Virus record (IMG/VR): IMGVR_UViG_3300008952_000066
Location: 1 to 53,538 of that record
Strand: one strand, 5' to 3'
DNA length: 53,538 nucleotides
DNA from: a virus
This document shows, piece after piece, positions 7,477-15,028 of this stretch. Under the pieces are notes generated by a model. It worked only from the letters and a program-made list of their open reading frames with translations, made no database searches and had not been told where the DNA came from. The position numbers were made by a program, and so were the translations under genes. How positions within the stretch are numbered: the first letter of the stretch is position 1; each line of letters begins with the position of its first letter.

Positions 7477-8102
7477 TATTTCTCCTCCCAACAGGATCTA
7501 CTCGGATACCAATGGCTACTGCCACCGTCTAAATTGAAATAAATCCAAGCCGCCATACCCACATTGGCAATTGGATCTAAAATATGAAAACCGTCAAACA
7601 TTCCGCTTCGTTCTGTTCTTTCAAGCCAAAATTTCGGCAAGTGCTGAAACCACCCTGAAGCGCCACTAGATTTATTGATTGCTGTTGAATACTTGTCTGT
7701 AGGTTTTGCGCTCGACTCGCAAAATGCTATTCTCAAAAACAGTTGACGGTCACTCCATTTAGGGAAAAACCAATTTATTAATTCTTCTAGCGTGGGTAAC
7801 TGTTCAATGTAAATCTCAGGGTCAATTTCACAAGGTTTATTTATCGGACATTCTTCAAGTTTGCCTTGAGCTTTTAACCATTTACCGTAACTATTAAGCG
7901 TAGGTTCTACTTCAATAACTTTTCTTAGAGGCACTTTCCATGCTGAAACAGTTGTCGTGGTTGTTGTTGTAGGTGCAACAGAAGTTTGAGTTCCGTAAAT
8001 TTGAGTTTCCACTAAATTCAAAGGCTCTTGAATAAGAATCGCATCGCTAACAACTGTGCAACAAGTAATTGCAAAAGCTGTAATTATTTTCTCAAACAAC
8101 AT
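7476..8102 (-). CDS. Exported lytic transglycosylase-like protein
   Basis: The start is placed at ATG 8102, giving 208 residues, because a good ribosome site (AAGAAGG) precedes it and the product then begins with a signal-peptide-like helix (MLFEKIITAFAITCCTVVSDA). Residues about 105-208 carry 'LFLRIAFCESSA', 'GASGWFQHLPKFW', 'DPIANVGMAAWIYF' and 'SHWYPSRSCW', matching the lysozyme-like fold of actinobacterial transglycosylases: catalytic Glu in 'CES', G-x-x-Q-type segment, and a Trp-rich end. A Thr-rich linker (TTTTTTT) separates it from the signal. It may remodel the wall during infection rather than at lysis. Confidence 0.75.
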   Translation of the reverse strand: MLFEKIITAFAITCCTVVSDAILIQEPLNLVETQIYGTQTSVAPTTTTTTTVSAWKVPLRKVIEVEPTLNSYGKWLKAQGKLEECPINKPCEIDPEIYIEQLPTLEELINWFFPKWSDRQLFLRIAFCESSAKPTDKYSTAINKSSGASGWFQHLPKFWLERTERSGMFDGFHILDPIANVGMAAWIYFNLDGGSSHWYPSRSCWEEK

Positions 8103-8922
8103 AATTCCATTTACCTTCTTCGCTGTCATACTTAGCAATCGCACTTCCGTCTTTATCTCGTATTTCCATTCCAACAAGTTCAGGATTACTTACATGAGGT
8201 TTAGGTTTCTCAATTACAAGTGTAGCTTCTCTTTCTAAATCCCTAAATTTTTCGATATGTTCCGCATCTCGTAAAAGTAAATTCAAGGAATTGTAAATAG
8301 CATTTCTGTCATTTTTACCGCAATAAAAAGGTTCTCGTTTCCACCCAATCACAGCGTCACAAACATCTTCAAAGGGGTGAGTTTTAAGTGCTTTTCTTAT
8401 AACGGATCTACGTTTTTCATCTAATTTTGTTCTTGTTGGATGTTTTTCAGTTGCTTCTACCCATTTATCAAATACTTTTTTAATTAAATCAGGTTCTTCT
8501 TTTTTAATAGGTTCATTTATTAGGTTAATAGGGGGTACAGTTTCGTCTCCCACAAGGGGTACTGAATTGTCCTCCTCATCGAGTGCAGTTTCGTCCCCCT
8601 TGTTTACAGGTACTAAAAGTGTGTAAAGGGGAGTTGTTTCCCTGCCATTTCGGGGATCTTTACGAAATTCAACTTCTAAAAGGTTTGCCTTTTCTAATTC
8701 TGCTCTAGCCCTTCGTAGGGAAGTCTTTGCGGTTCCTTCAGGCATTAGTTCCAATAATTTTCTACGAGAAGGAAAACATTGGCGGTTGTCATTAGCAAAT
8801 TGTGCTAAAGCAATCCACAATCGTAAAGCCGTTGGTGATAATTTTTCTGCGAGTATTGAAGTTGGAAAAATAACTATCTCATTATTTGTCCATCTGCGCC
8901 GTAATTTAGTAGAATCTGTCAT
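8092..8922 (-). CDS. Replication initiator-like winged-helix protein
   Basis: The 276-residue protein has an N-terminal winged-helix region (residues about 10-105: 'LSPTALRLWIALAQFANDN', 'CFPSRRKLLELM', 'RRARAELEKANLLEVEF', with a 'TPLYTLLVP' wing). A linker and a second helical domain follow (residues about 140-235: 'KVFDKWVEAT', 'KLDEKRRSVIRKAL', 'CDAVIGWKREPF', 'SLNLLLRD'). This is the layout of phage O-type and DnaD-like replication initiators that bind the origin and load helicase. No helicase or polymerase gene was seen, so the phage must use host ones. RecT-like gene lies upstream in the same operon. Confidence 0.75.
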   Translation of the reverse strand: MTDSTKLRRRWTNNEIVIFPTSILAEKLSPTALRLWIALAQFANDNRQCFPSRRKLLELMPEGTAKTSLRRARAELEKANLLEVEFRKDPRNGRETTPLYTLLVPVNKGDETALDEEDNSVPLVGDETVPPINLINEPIKKEEPDLIKKVFDKWVEATEKHPTRTKLDEKRRSVIRKALKTHPFEDVCDAVIGWKREPFYCGKNDRNAIYNSLNLLLRDAEHIEKFRDLEREATLVIEKPKPHVSNPELVGMEIRDKDGSAIAKYDSEEGKWNYVV

Positions 8923-8946
8923 GTATACCGTAACCCTTATATACAG

Positions 8947-8979
8947 TGGTCGGGGGGTTATTCCCTAGCCCCCCGACCA
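8947..8979. terminator. Perfect 11-bp GC hairpin between recT-like and initiator genes
   Basis: TGGTCGGGGGG (8947-8957) pairs perfectly with CCCCCCGACCA (8969-8979), leaving an 11-base loop. It lies between two genes read on the minus strand. No T-run follows on the minus strand, so it may be an attenuator, RNA-processing site or pause rather than a full terminator. TATATA, a -10-like box, follows it on the minus strand before the initiator start. Confidence 0.6.
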
Positions 8980-8991
8980 AAACTTTCCATA

Positions 8992-9708
8992 TTATAGAAT
9001 TACCGATTGTAACTCCTCGATAAGCTTTAGTACATCAATTCGGAGGATTTTTTTAGAATCTCCAAATTCTAAGTTCCAAATGTCTTTAGCTTCTTCTGTG
9101 TTACCGCCGACTGCATCTAAAATAAGATGTTTAGCTTCAGAAATAGGAATTACATCTTCAGAAATTTCTTCTTCAGGTTCAATTCCAATTATTTCTCCTG
9201 TGTGTGTTACTTCAGCGCCTAGTTCTTCAGGAACATAACCTGCTCCTAAAACAACGTCAGGAAATAAAACACGGCAAAGTTTAGAAACTGCTCGCCAAGT
9301 CAACATTGCTTCTTGGTATTGTTTCCAATTTCTTTTATCGGCTAAACCAGCCGTTTCAGCATCTTCCATAGTGAAAGTTGCTACGTGTTCATCTCCTGTA
9401 TCAGCACGTTTTCCTGTAGCTTCAGCATAAGTGTCAGTTGTTTCCAAAGTTACAGAATGTCCTGCTTGCCTAACAAGACCTAACATAGACTCAGGTCTTA
9501 AACTTGCAGAACCTTCTATAACATGGAACTGTCTCATGCTTGTCATTACATCCCAACCGTAAGCTCGACCTGCGAGTCCAGCCGCCACAATATCGGGTGC
9601 TTTACGCCGATATGCAGTAGGGATAATAGTTGAACCAGCTAAAATATCTGCTTGTCTCATAATGAGATCAAAGGTTGCTGTTTCACTTATGGGTATCAAT
9701 TCTGACAT
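8992..9708 (-). CDS. RecT-like single-strand annealing protein
   Basis: The 238-residue protein contains 'MRQADILAGSTIIPTAYRRKAPDIVAAGLAGRAYG', 'FHVIEGSASLRPESMLGLVRQAGH', and 'NWKQYQEAMLTWRAVSKLCRVLFPDVVLGAGYVPEELG'. The last segment (an AM-x-WR-A-x-S-x-L-x-R-x-x-FPD motif) and the order of elements fit the RecT-type annealing proteins of actinophages. These bind single-stranded DNA and pair complementary strands during recombination-dependent replication. No partner exonuclease was recognised nearby. An SSB gene is present at 12905. Its start overlaps the upstream stop as TAATG. Confidence 0.65.
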   Translation of the reverse strand: MSELIPISETATFDLIMRQADILAGSTIIPTAYRRKAPDIVAAGLAGRAYGWDVMTSMRQFHVIEGSASLRPESMLGLVRQAGHSVTLETTDTYAEATGKRADTGDEHVATFTMEDAETAGLADKRNWKQYQEAMLTWRAVSKLCRVLFPDVVLGAGYVPEELGAEVTHTGEIIGIEPEEEISEDVIPISEAKHLILDAVGGNTEEAKDIWNLEFGDSKKILRIDVLKLIEELQSVIL

Positions 9709-10214
9709 TACAATACACCTGCACTTATAAGTTTTATTGACGCAACAAACTCACGTTCACAGAAATCAGCATCTTTAATCCCAAGATTCTTAAGTTCAGT
9801 CCATTTAGGTTCCGAACGGAAGCATCTTTTATGCAACTCTAAAGCTGTTGCATCAGGTGATTTAAGTTCACCTGTTTCAGGATCCATGCGTAAATCTTCT
9901 AAGCGAGCGCATTTTGCCACATATTTCTCTAAACCTTCACGGTCTATATTTGTGCGCCGATAAGAACCTGTCTTTTCAGCAATTAGCCCACTTGGAAGAA
10001 CTACTCTCTGTTCTCCGAGTTTATCCATTTTTATATTTGCAAGAGTTTTCGCCGCTGTAAGGGCGAAACGTATATTGCGATTGGCTTTATCAAACTGATC
10101 TATTATTTCAATCAGCGAAGCCAAATCTTCAAAGTCAGAATTGGAATCTGAAAACTCGTCTAAAAGAGCTTCAGACATATCGTTTAGCTCTTCAGCTAAT
10201 TTCAATGTTTCCAA
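9708..10214 (-). CDS. Unknown acidic protein at head of minus-strand operon
   Basis: The 168-residue protein starts with TTG at 10214, chosen because AGGAG lies 7 bases upstream. The N-terminal half is acidic and helical (many Glu/Asp and Leu), and the C-terminal half contains 'DPETGELKSPDATALELHKRCF'. Similar proteins are often next to RecT-like genes in phages, which suggests a role in recombination, possibly replacing a Gam-like or exonuclease partner. No catalytic residues can be assigned. Confidence 0.7.
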   Translation of the reverse strand: METLKLAEELNDMSEALLDEFSDSNSDFEDLASLIEIIDQFDKANRNIRFALTAAKTLANIKMDKLGEQRVVLPSGLIAEKTGSYRRTNIDREGLEKYVAKCARLEDLRMDPETGELKSPDATALELHKRCFRSEPKWTELKNLGIKDADFCEREFVASIKLISAGVL

Positions 10215-10330
10215 TTTATTCTCCTAACTTTTAGCCAGTGGAAACCACCGCTGAAACCATTTTATTTCAGGGGTATGACAGGGCTGTATCAGCTATAACA
10301 AAAATATTTTAAAAAAAAACCAGCTAAATG

Positions 10331-10372
10331 TATATATGGGGTTATATGTGCGTTATAGTAGTACTCGATGGG
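10331..10372 (+). promoter_or_regulatory. Repeated phage promoter with leader, copy 1
   Basis: TATATA (10331-10336) and TATAGT (10354-10359) are 17 bases apart and form a sigma70-type promoter. The copy shares with those at 16883 and (minus) 45529 the core 'TGGGGTTATAT' spacer and, downstream, GATGGGAAA(T/A)ATAAAAA and a CGAAAGGA ribosome site. The ATG of GATGGG is at 10368, nine bases after the -10 box. This copy and that at 16883 also share 'ACCAGCTAAATGTA' upstream. It drives the plus-strand operon starting at 10368/10410. Confidence 0.8.
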
Positions 10373-10409
10373 AAATATAAAAAATAAAACGAACCGAAAG
10401 GAAAACCCC

Positions 10410-10877
10410 ATGGTAGAAAAAATAAAGGTAACAGTTCTTCATAGAAATAATGAAGATGAAGTTGGAAGAATAATTGGAGACTGCTGGGAACTAACTCAGA
10501 AGTTTAATTCCGAAAGAGAAAGCTACACACCTTCATGGAAGGAAGTTTATTCATACGAAGTTGGGCAAGCTTCAATTGGATCTGAGTTTGATGGACCTCA
10601 CGAAGATTGCTTCGAAATTAACAACCGTATAAGTGGAACCGATAACGAAATGCCAGTTAAATTCCAAACACGCAGTCTAAGTGTTGGAGATTTAGTAATA
10701 ATTAGTGATCCAAATTCTCACTACATGATGAGAAATTCTAATTACATACCTGAATTTTATTTCGTAGATAGTTTCGGTTGGGTGAAACTTGACGAAAGAG
10801 ATTTTGTTCATGAAATTTCTTCAAACGAAATTCAGTTAAACCCTGAAAATTATCCAACAGTTGGGCAGGCAAACTAA
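10410..10877 (+). CDS. Unknown protein, first gene of plus-strand operon
   Basis: From ATG 10410 the protein has 155 residues (MVEKIKVTVLHRNN); AAAGGA lies 8 bases upstream. An in-frame ATG at 10368 would add the conserved leader MGNIKNKTNRKENP and could be used if the mRNA is leaderless. The sequence is acidic, with 'YEVGQASIGSEFDGPHEDCFEINNR' and 'SLSVGDLVIISDPNSHYMM'; the second segment is typical of a small beta-barrel. It may be an early takeover protein, inferred only from its position behind the strongest promoter. Confidence 0.75.
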   Translation: MVEKIKVTVLHRNNEDEVGRIIGDCWELTQKFNSERESYTPSWKEVYSYEVGQASIGSEFDGPHEDCFEINNRISGTDNEMPVKFQTRSLSVGDLVIISDPNSHYMMRNSNYIPEFYFVDSFGWVKLDERDFVHEISSNEIQLNPENYPTVGQAN

Positions 10878-10880
10878 CTA

Positions 10881-11237
10881 ATGACTTACACGGAACTTCT
10901 TAAAAAAGCTGAAAAGCTCTCAGCTACAGAAATCAAAGAAATCTTTAAAAACCGATATTCAATTTTTGGCGGGACACAAGCTTGGATAATCAGAAAACGC
11001 CAACGCCGTGACCGTCACATTTACATCACACGGATAACTGATGACTGGCAAGCAAGCCTTCATTGTCACACCGCTGAAGATGTAAACAATCCAGCTCATG
11101 CGAGGAGACTTGAATGGCACCAAAACATGATCGGCTTGAAGAATTTAATCATCACCATTCCCGAAGAAAATGAAGATGGTTCAGATCGAATAATCGCTTG
11201 GAATGGGGAATTCCAATGCGGAGAGGAGGAAAGATAA
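10881..11237 (+). CDS. Unknown protein, 118 residues
   Basis: The protein begins MTYTELLKKAEKLSATEIKEIF. It has a basic middle ('IIRKRQRRDRHIYITRIT') and a His/Cys-containing segment ('ASLHCHTAEDVNN'), and no motif I can name. It follows the first gene of the operon by four bases and precedes two WhiB genes. The reading frame is clean and codon use matches neighbours. Confidence 0.7.
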   Translation: MTYTELLKKAEKLSATEIKEIFKNRYSIFGGTQAWIIRKRQRRDRHIYITRITDDWQASLHCHTAEDVNNPAHARRLEWHQNMIGLKNLIITIPEENEDGSDRIIAWNGEFQCGEEER

Positions 11238-11239
11238 AC

Positions 11240-11497
11240 ATGGATGGATTTTGGGATAGAGAATTTACTCCTGCTCCTTTCATGGAAGATGCAGTTTGCA
11301 AAAATGCAGATCCTACTATTTTCTTCGTGAACAAGGGAGATACAGGAATTGAAGCTAAAAAACTTTGCGAAAAATGTCCTGTAAAACAAGCTTGTTTGGA
11401 TTTCGCTATTGAAACCCACGAACGGTTTGGGATTTGGGGTGGAATGAACTTCAGAGAAAGAAACGCCGAACTGAGAAGAAGAAAAAAGGTTGTTTGA
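11240..11497 (+). CDS. WhiB family iron-sulfur transcription factor, copy 1
   Basis: The start is ATG 11240, with GGAGGAA upstream, giving 85 residues. It has the four Cys of WhiB proteins: one in 'AVCKN' and then C-EK-C and C after five residues ('LCEKCPVKQACLDF'), followed by the G[IV]WGG turn ('FGIWGGM') and a basic tail ('RERNAELRRRKK'). WhiB proteins bind a 4Fe-4S cluster and regulate transcription together with the main sigma factor in Actinobacteria. Phage WhiBs can block host WhiB function. A second WhiB gene follows directly. Confidence 0.92.
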   Translation: MDGFWDREFTPAPFMEDAVCKNADPTIFFVNKGDTGIEAKKLCEKCPVKQACLDFAIETHERFGIWGGMNFRERNAELRRRKKVV

Positions 11498-11724
11498 TGA
11501 ACGACTGGCTAAAACATGCGGCTTGCAAAGACATGGCTTCAAATATTTTCTTTTCCACTAGAGGAGAATCTACTGAACCTGCAAAACTTATCTGCGAAAA
11601 TTGTCCTGTGAAAGAACCTTGTTTGGATTATGCGCTTGCTAATAATGAAACAATAGGTGTATGGGGTGGAATGTCTCGCAGGCAAAGAAGAAATGAAGCT
11701 CGGAGAAGAAAGCAGGCAGTGTGA
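11497..11724 (+). CDS. WhiB family iron-sulfur transcription factor, copy 2
   Basis: The 75-residue protein begins MNDWLKHAACKDM and has the WhiB set: Cys in 'AACKD', then 'ICENCPVKEPCLDY' and 'IGVWGGMSRRQRRNEARRRK'. It starts within TGATG, overlapping the stop of copy 1, so the two are translationally coupled. The two copies are clearly related but not identical, indicating an old duplication or separate acquisition with different targets. Confidence 0.92.
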   Translation: MNDWLKHAACKDMASNIFFSTRGESTEPAKLICENCPVKEPCLDYALANNETIGVWGGMSRRQRRNEARRRKQAV

Positions 11725-12209
11725 ATTTTGAAGATCATTCGTTGGAAATAACTCCACAAATACTTGAGGAAGCTCAAAAAATGGCAGACGAATTGCCAGT
11801 TTTAAATCATTCAATCAGAAAAGGCGAAGGAACTATTTACGGTTTTTTAGGGGAAATAATTTTTAGAACTTTAGTCGGTGGGGAACAACAAAACACCTAC
11901 GATTATGACATTGTGATGGCGAGTGGAATGAGGGTAGATGTTAAAACTAAAATGGTCAATTCAATTCCCCAACCGCATTATGATTGTTCTATAGCTTCAG
12001 GCCACACGCAACAAGCTTGTGACATTTATTCTTTTGTTCGAGTAATGGAAGATAAATCCAAAGGATGGTATGTCGGGTCTATTTTGAAAGAAGATTTCTT
12101 TCGGAAAGCTAGATTTGTCAAAAAAGGTGATGTTGATAAAAGCAATAACTGGAAAGCAAAAGCTGATTGTTACAATTTGCAAATTAAAGAATTAGGAGTA
12201 AGGCTTTGA
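11721..12209 (+). CDS. PD-(D/E)XK-like nuclease, putative
   Basis: The 162-residue protein starts with GTG at 11721, overlapping the WhiB stop (GTGA). 'TIYGFLGEIIFRTLVGG', then 'YDYDIVMASGMRVDVKTKMV' give the E...D...(D/E)-x-K arrangement of restriction-endonuclease-like folds: Glu in 'LGEI', Asp in 'YDYD', and the 'DVKTK' pair. The rest ('CDIYSFVRVMEDKSKGWYVGSI') fits the beta strands of the fold. Proteins of this kind in phages act on DNA ends or host DNA, but the substrate here is not known. Confidence 0.6.
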   Translation: MNFEDHSLEITPQILEEAQKMADELPVLNHSIRKGEGTIYGFLGEIIFRTLVGGEQQNTYDYDIVMASGMRVDVKTKMVNSIPQPHYDCSIASGHTQQACDIYSFVRVMEDKSKGWYVGSILKEDFFRKARFVKKGDVDKSNNWKAKADCYNLQIKELGVRL

Positions 12210-12400
12210 AAGAAAAACCGTGGGAAGCAATGTATCGAGCGCTTTTAAGGCGATTAACTGAAATAGCTTATCCTGATGATTATGATTTCAGCAAAAGAAA
12301 ATACAGTTTGGCTGATCTGAAAGTAATAGTAGATACACATAATGCTTTAATGAACGAATATGACGAAAAGAAAACACTAGAAGGAGGTAGCAACGGTTAA
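12206..12400 (+). CDS. Small protein, 64 residues, unknown
   Basis: It starts with TTG at 12206, inside the stop of the previous gene (TTGA), with AGGAG eight bases upstream. It is helical and basic at the N-terminus ('WEAMYRALLRRLTEIAYPDDYDFSKRKYSLADLKVIVDTHNALMNEY' in character). No family could be named. The overlap and good ribosome site support expression. Confidence 0.6.
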   Translation: MKEKPWEAMYRALLRRLTEIAYPDDYDFSKRKYSLADLKVIVDTHNALMNEYDEKKTLEGGSNG

Positions 12401-12412
12401 ACTTATTTATTG

Positions 12413-12790
12413 ATGGATAATGTTTCTTCATGGGTATTGGAAGATACCGAATTGCCTTGGACAACTAATGCTGAAAGAACTTGGCATTATCATAAAAGAG
12501 CAAAAAAAATTCGGGAAGCAAGGGAACGATGGGCTTGGATAGCGAAGGCTTCTAAAATTCCTAAACTTGAAAAAATATCTGTTGAAGCTACTCCATTAAA
12601 AGCATCTCGCAGATCCATGCCTGATGTTGCCGCTTGCTATCCATCAGTTAAAGCCGCAATAGATGGTTTGGTGGATGCAAACATAATTTTGGATGACAAC
12701 CCTGCTCATGTAGTTAGGATTACATTCAATTCACCTGAAGTCGGTTCTAAAAATGGGTTACGGCTTCAAATAAACAAAGAAAGTGACTAA
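12413..12790 (+). CDS. RusA-like Holliday junction resolvase, putative
   Basis: The ATG at 12413 gives 125 residues. The C-terminal half reads 'RRSMPDVAACYPSVKAAIDGLVDANIILDDNPAHVVRITF', which fits the RusA pattern: Asp then K-x-x-x-D-G-L, followed by DD and a hydrophobic strand. Acidic residues in these segments bind the metal ions that cut four-way DNA junctions. The N-terminal 'ELPWTTNAERTWHYHKRAKKIRE' is typical of actinophage members. Its place next to SSB and in a phage with a RecT-like protein agrees. Confidence 0.65.
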   Translation: MDNVSSWVLEDTELPWTTNAERTWHYHKRAKKIREARERWAWIAKASKIPKLEKISVEATPLKASRRSMPDVAACYPSVKAAIDGLVDANIILDDNPAHVVRITFNSPEVGSKNGLRLQINKESD

Positions 12791-12915
12791 TGAAAAAAGA
12801 AGAATCTAATGTAATTGTATTAGCGGATTATAAAAAATTCCGTCAATATTCTTTCAAGCATCCTTCTGTTTACTACAAAATAAAAAGAATGAGAGATAAA
12901 ACAAATGGCATTTGA
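12790..12915 (+). CDS. Small basic protein, 41 residues
   Basis: The ORF begins MKKEESNVIVLADYKK and is Lys/Tyr/Arg-rich. It starts at TAATG and ends inside the SSB gene (TGA 12913-12915). The tight coupling with both neighbours suggests that it is translated, but its shortness and simple composition leave doubt. No family is known. Confidence 0.45.
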   Translation: MKKEESNVIVLADYKKFRQYSFKHPSVYYKIKRMRDKTNGI

Positions 12916-13300
12916 CAACACAATAACTGTAATAGGGAATTTAACTAGAGAACCCGAATTGAAATACACCGCTTCAGGGACAGCGGTTTGTTCCTTCAGT
13001 GTTGCTTGGAATAGGAAAGACCAAAACCAAGCTGATGTGGCATCATTTTTTGATGTGACTTGTTGGCGAGAACTAGCAGAATATACTGCCGAATCTTTAA
13101 CAAAAGGTCAGCGAGTGATTATTCATGGAAGATTGGAACAAGAATCTTGGGAAAAAGACGGTGAAAAAAGAACCAAAATAAAAATTGTTGCTGAAGATGT
13201 GGGCGCTTCAATGAGATGGTCTGCAATAGGTTCTGTTGAAAGACCTGCCCCAAAACCTTTAATGGAGAAAAAATACGACAAACCTGAAGAACCGTTTTAA
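12905..13300 (+). CDS. ssb: Single-stranded DNA-binding protein
   Basis: The 131-residue protein has the OB-fold sequence of bacterial SSB: 'NTITVIGNLTREPELKYTASGTAVCSFSVAWNR' (residues 4-37), 'FFDVTCWRELAEYTAESLTKGQRVIIHGRLEQESWEKDGEKRT', and 'KIVAEDVGASMRW'. The C-terminus ends in EEPF, close to the acidic tip of host SSB that recruits replication partners. It probably coats single-stranded DNA for the RecT-like and replication proteins. The gene is shorter than host SSB because the linker is reduced. Confidence 0.9.
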   Translation: MAFDNTITVIGNLTREPELKYTASGTAVCSFSVAWNRKDQNQADVASFFDVTCWRELAEYTAESLTKGQRVIIHGRLEQESWEKDGEKRTKIKIVAEDVGASMRWSAIGSVERPAPKPLMEKKYDKPEEPF

Positions 13301-13665
13301 TGCGGAACGATTATTTAATCCAAACTGAAGTAGAAGAATTAATGGTCAGGTTGGGAAAACAATTAGAAGAAGGAACAGAAGATTTTGCAAAGCTTTCAGA
13401 AGAAAAAGCCATAGCAGAATCCGAATACAAAGAAAGGTATTGGACTGCTTTAGTTAGGCAATTAGATAGTGAAGGTACTGGGATGCACCGTTTAACTGCC
13501 CCACAAAAAGAAGCAAGAGCTTCTTTAATGGCTAGAGAAGAATTTAGAAGATTCAAACTTATGGAAGCAAGAGAAAAAGCTTCACAACAATTTCTTATCA
13601 CTATCAGAGCAAGGTTGGATTCTTTGCGAACGATAGCGGCAAATGTAAGAGCATCAGGAGGGTAA
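13300..13665 (+). CDS. Unknown helical protein next to ssb
   Basis: The 121-residue protein is mostly alpha-helical and charged, with 'ERYWTALVRQL', 'HRLTAPQKEARASLMAREEFRRFKLMEAREKASQQFLITIRARLDSLRTIAANVRA'-type heptads forming a coiled coil. Proteins with this 'EAREKA...LRTIAANVR' ending are frequent near SSB or recombination genes in tailed phages, and I take it as a replication/recombination accessory. It starts at TAATG with the SSB gene. Confidence 0.7.
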   Translation: MRNDYLIQTEVEELMVRLGKQLEEGTEDFAKLSEEKAIAESEYKERYWTALVRQLDSEGTGMHRLTAPQKEARASLMAREEFRRFKLMEAREKASQQFLITIRARLDSLRTIAANVRASGG

Positions 13666-13667
13666 AA

Positions 13668-13910
13668 ATGGAAGATGCAGTTTTAACAAAATTAAAAGAT
13701 TCTGAAGAATTAACTAAAGAAATGAGAAAATTACAGAATCAAATAGTTGAGTGCAATAATAAACGGCGAGAATTGTGGCATCAAGCTTCTACAAGTGGAG
13801 TATCTTATACCAAAATCGCTGAACAGAGTGGAGTTGTTAAACAAACTGTTTACAACGAATTACGCAAAAGGAAAAATTTGCCTCATGTTGTCGGTAAGAT
13901 TAATGAATGA
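13668..13910 (+). CDS. Small helix-turn-helix protein
   Basis: The 80-residue protein has a coiled-coil N-terminus ('EELTKEMRKLQNQIVECNNKRRELWHQAS') followed by a helix-turn-helix ('VSYTKIAEQSGVVKQTVYNELRKRK', residues about 45-70). It is likely to bind DNA as a small regulator. AGGAGGG precedes the start. It ends inside the start of the epimerase gene (ATGA). Confidence 0.65.
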   Translation: MEDAVLTKLKDSEELTKEMRKLQNQIVECNNKRRELWHQASTSGVSYTKIAEQSGVVKQTVYNELRKRKNLPHVVGKINE

Positions 13911-14902
13911 AAGTTCTTATTGCAGGTGGGGCAGGTTTTATAGGTTCTCATCTGACAGAACGCCTTTTAAGCAGAGGCGATGAAGTTACCGTAGTCGATT
14001 CTTTAATTACAGGCAGGGAATCTAATTTAGATTTCGTTAAAGAACATCCAAAATTTGCGTTTCACAAAGTTGACATCAATCACCCTCAAGCTGTTCAATG
14101 GCTTAATTTCAGTCCTTATCAGAAAACAGGCGGATTTGATGCTGTGTTGAATTTAGCGAGTCCTGCATCACCTGATGATTTTAAAACAATCCCTATTCAT
14201 ATTTTGGAAACTGGGAGTGTGGGAAATATGAGGCTTTTAAAATTAGCAAAAAAATCTAATGCTAAATTTCTTTTAGCTTCCACTAGCGAAGTTTATGGCG
14301 ATCCTGAAATTCACCCTCAAAAAGAAACGTATAACGGTTCTGTTAATCCTGTCGGTAGAAGAAGCTGTTATGACGAAGCTAAAAGATTTGCCGAAGCCAC
14401 AACTATGTCATTCCATAATGTTTATGAGACTGATACTCGAATAGCAAGAATCTTTAATACTTACGGAGAGCACATAAATCCGCATGATGGCAGAGTTATA
14501 AATACTTTCATTAAGCAAGCACTTACAAATAAACCTTTGCCTATTTACGGAAAAGGAACTCAAACAAGGTCTTTTTGTCACGTTTGGGATCTTGTAGAAG
14601 GTTTGGTGAAACTTTTGGATTTAGATAATCCTTCAGTTCAGCACCAACCGTTTAATCTTGGTAATCCTACAGAACTTACAGTTTTTTCTTTAGCTGAAGC
14701 GATTATAGAAATGACTAATTCAGATAGCGAAATAGAGTTTCTTCCTATGCCTTTGGAAAGAGAAGGCGATCCACAATTAAGGTGTCCTGATATTACTTTG
14801 GCTAAATTACATCTTAAATGGGAACCTGAAATTAGTTTCCATGAAGGCTTAAGAAGAACCATCAATTATTTTATTGAGAAAGAACGAATTACAGCCATAT
14901 AA
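13907..14902 (+). CDS. NAD-dependent UDP-sugar decarboxylase/epimerase (UXS-like)
   Basis: The 331-residue extended short-chain dehydrogenase has the NAD-binding 'GGAGFIGSH' (residues 7-15), the 'LASPASP' segment (about residue 85), 'ASTSEVYGDPEIHPQ' and the catalytic Tyr-Lys pair in 'RRSCYDEAKRFAEA'. 'GRVINTFIKQAL' and 'TRSFCHVWDLVEG' complete the fold. The STSEVYGDP-HPQ-E and CYDE-KR motifs match UDP-glucuronate decarboxylase (UDP-xylose synthase) better than plain GalE, though substrate cannot be proved from sequence. It may supply a nucleotide sugar for the glycosyltransferases at 19991 and 21850. Confidence 0.8.
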   Translation: MKVLIAGGAGFIGSHLTERLLSRGDEVTVVDSLITGRESNLDFVKEHPKFAFHKVDINHPQAVQWLNFSPYQKTGGFDAVLNLASPASPDDFKTIPIHILETGSVGNMRLLKLAKKSNAKFLLASTSEVYGDPEIHPQKETYNGSVNPVGRRSCYDEAKRFAEATTMSFHNVYETDTRIARIFNTYGEHINPHDGRVINTFIKQALTNKPLPIYGKGTQTRSFCHVWDLVEGLVKLLDLDNPSVQHQPFNLGNPTELTVFSLAEAIIEMTNSDSEIEFLPMPLEREGDPQLRCPDITLAKLHLKWEPEISFHEGLRRTINYFIEKERITAI

Positions 14903-14955
14903 TCCATTAATGAAAGTCATTATTTCCTGTAGAATCGCTCTAACCGACAACAAAT
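14901..14955 (+). repeat. 55-bp repeat with TAGA-N5-TCTA dyad, copy 1
   Basis: This stretch matches 19935-19989 at about 46 of 55 positions. It contains the dyad TAGAATCGCTCTA (14930-14942), and TAGAAT also looks like a -10 box. It begins within the epimerase stop codon region and lies upstream of the DUF932-like gene. Direct TTTTGTCAC repeats (14955-14962 and 14972-14979, roughly) follow. It could be a promoter-operator. Confidence 0.7.
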
Positions 14956-15028
14956 TTTGTCACCTGAAACAGTTTTGTCACACCTGTTGAATATTGTGGT
15001 TCTATAAATTAAATGCTGAGGAGGCAAA

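Noticed and set aside
8992-10214. Lysogeny module (repressor, integrase)
   Set aside because: No integrase or phage repressor pattern in the whole window; the HTH proteins seen are small and lie in lytic-type operons.
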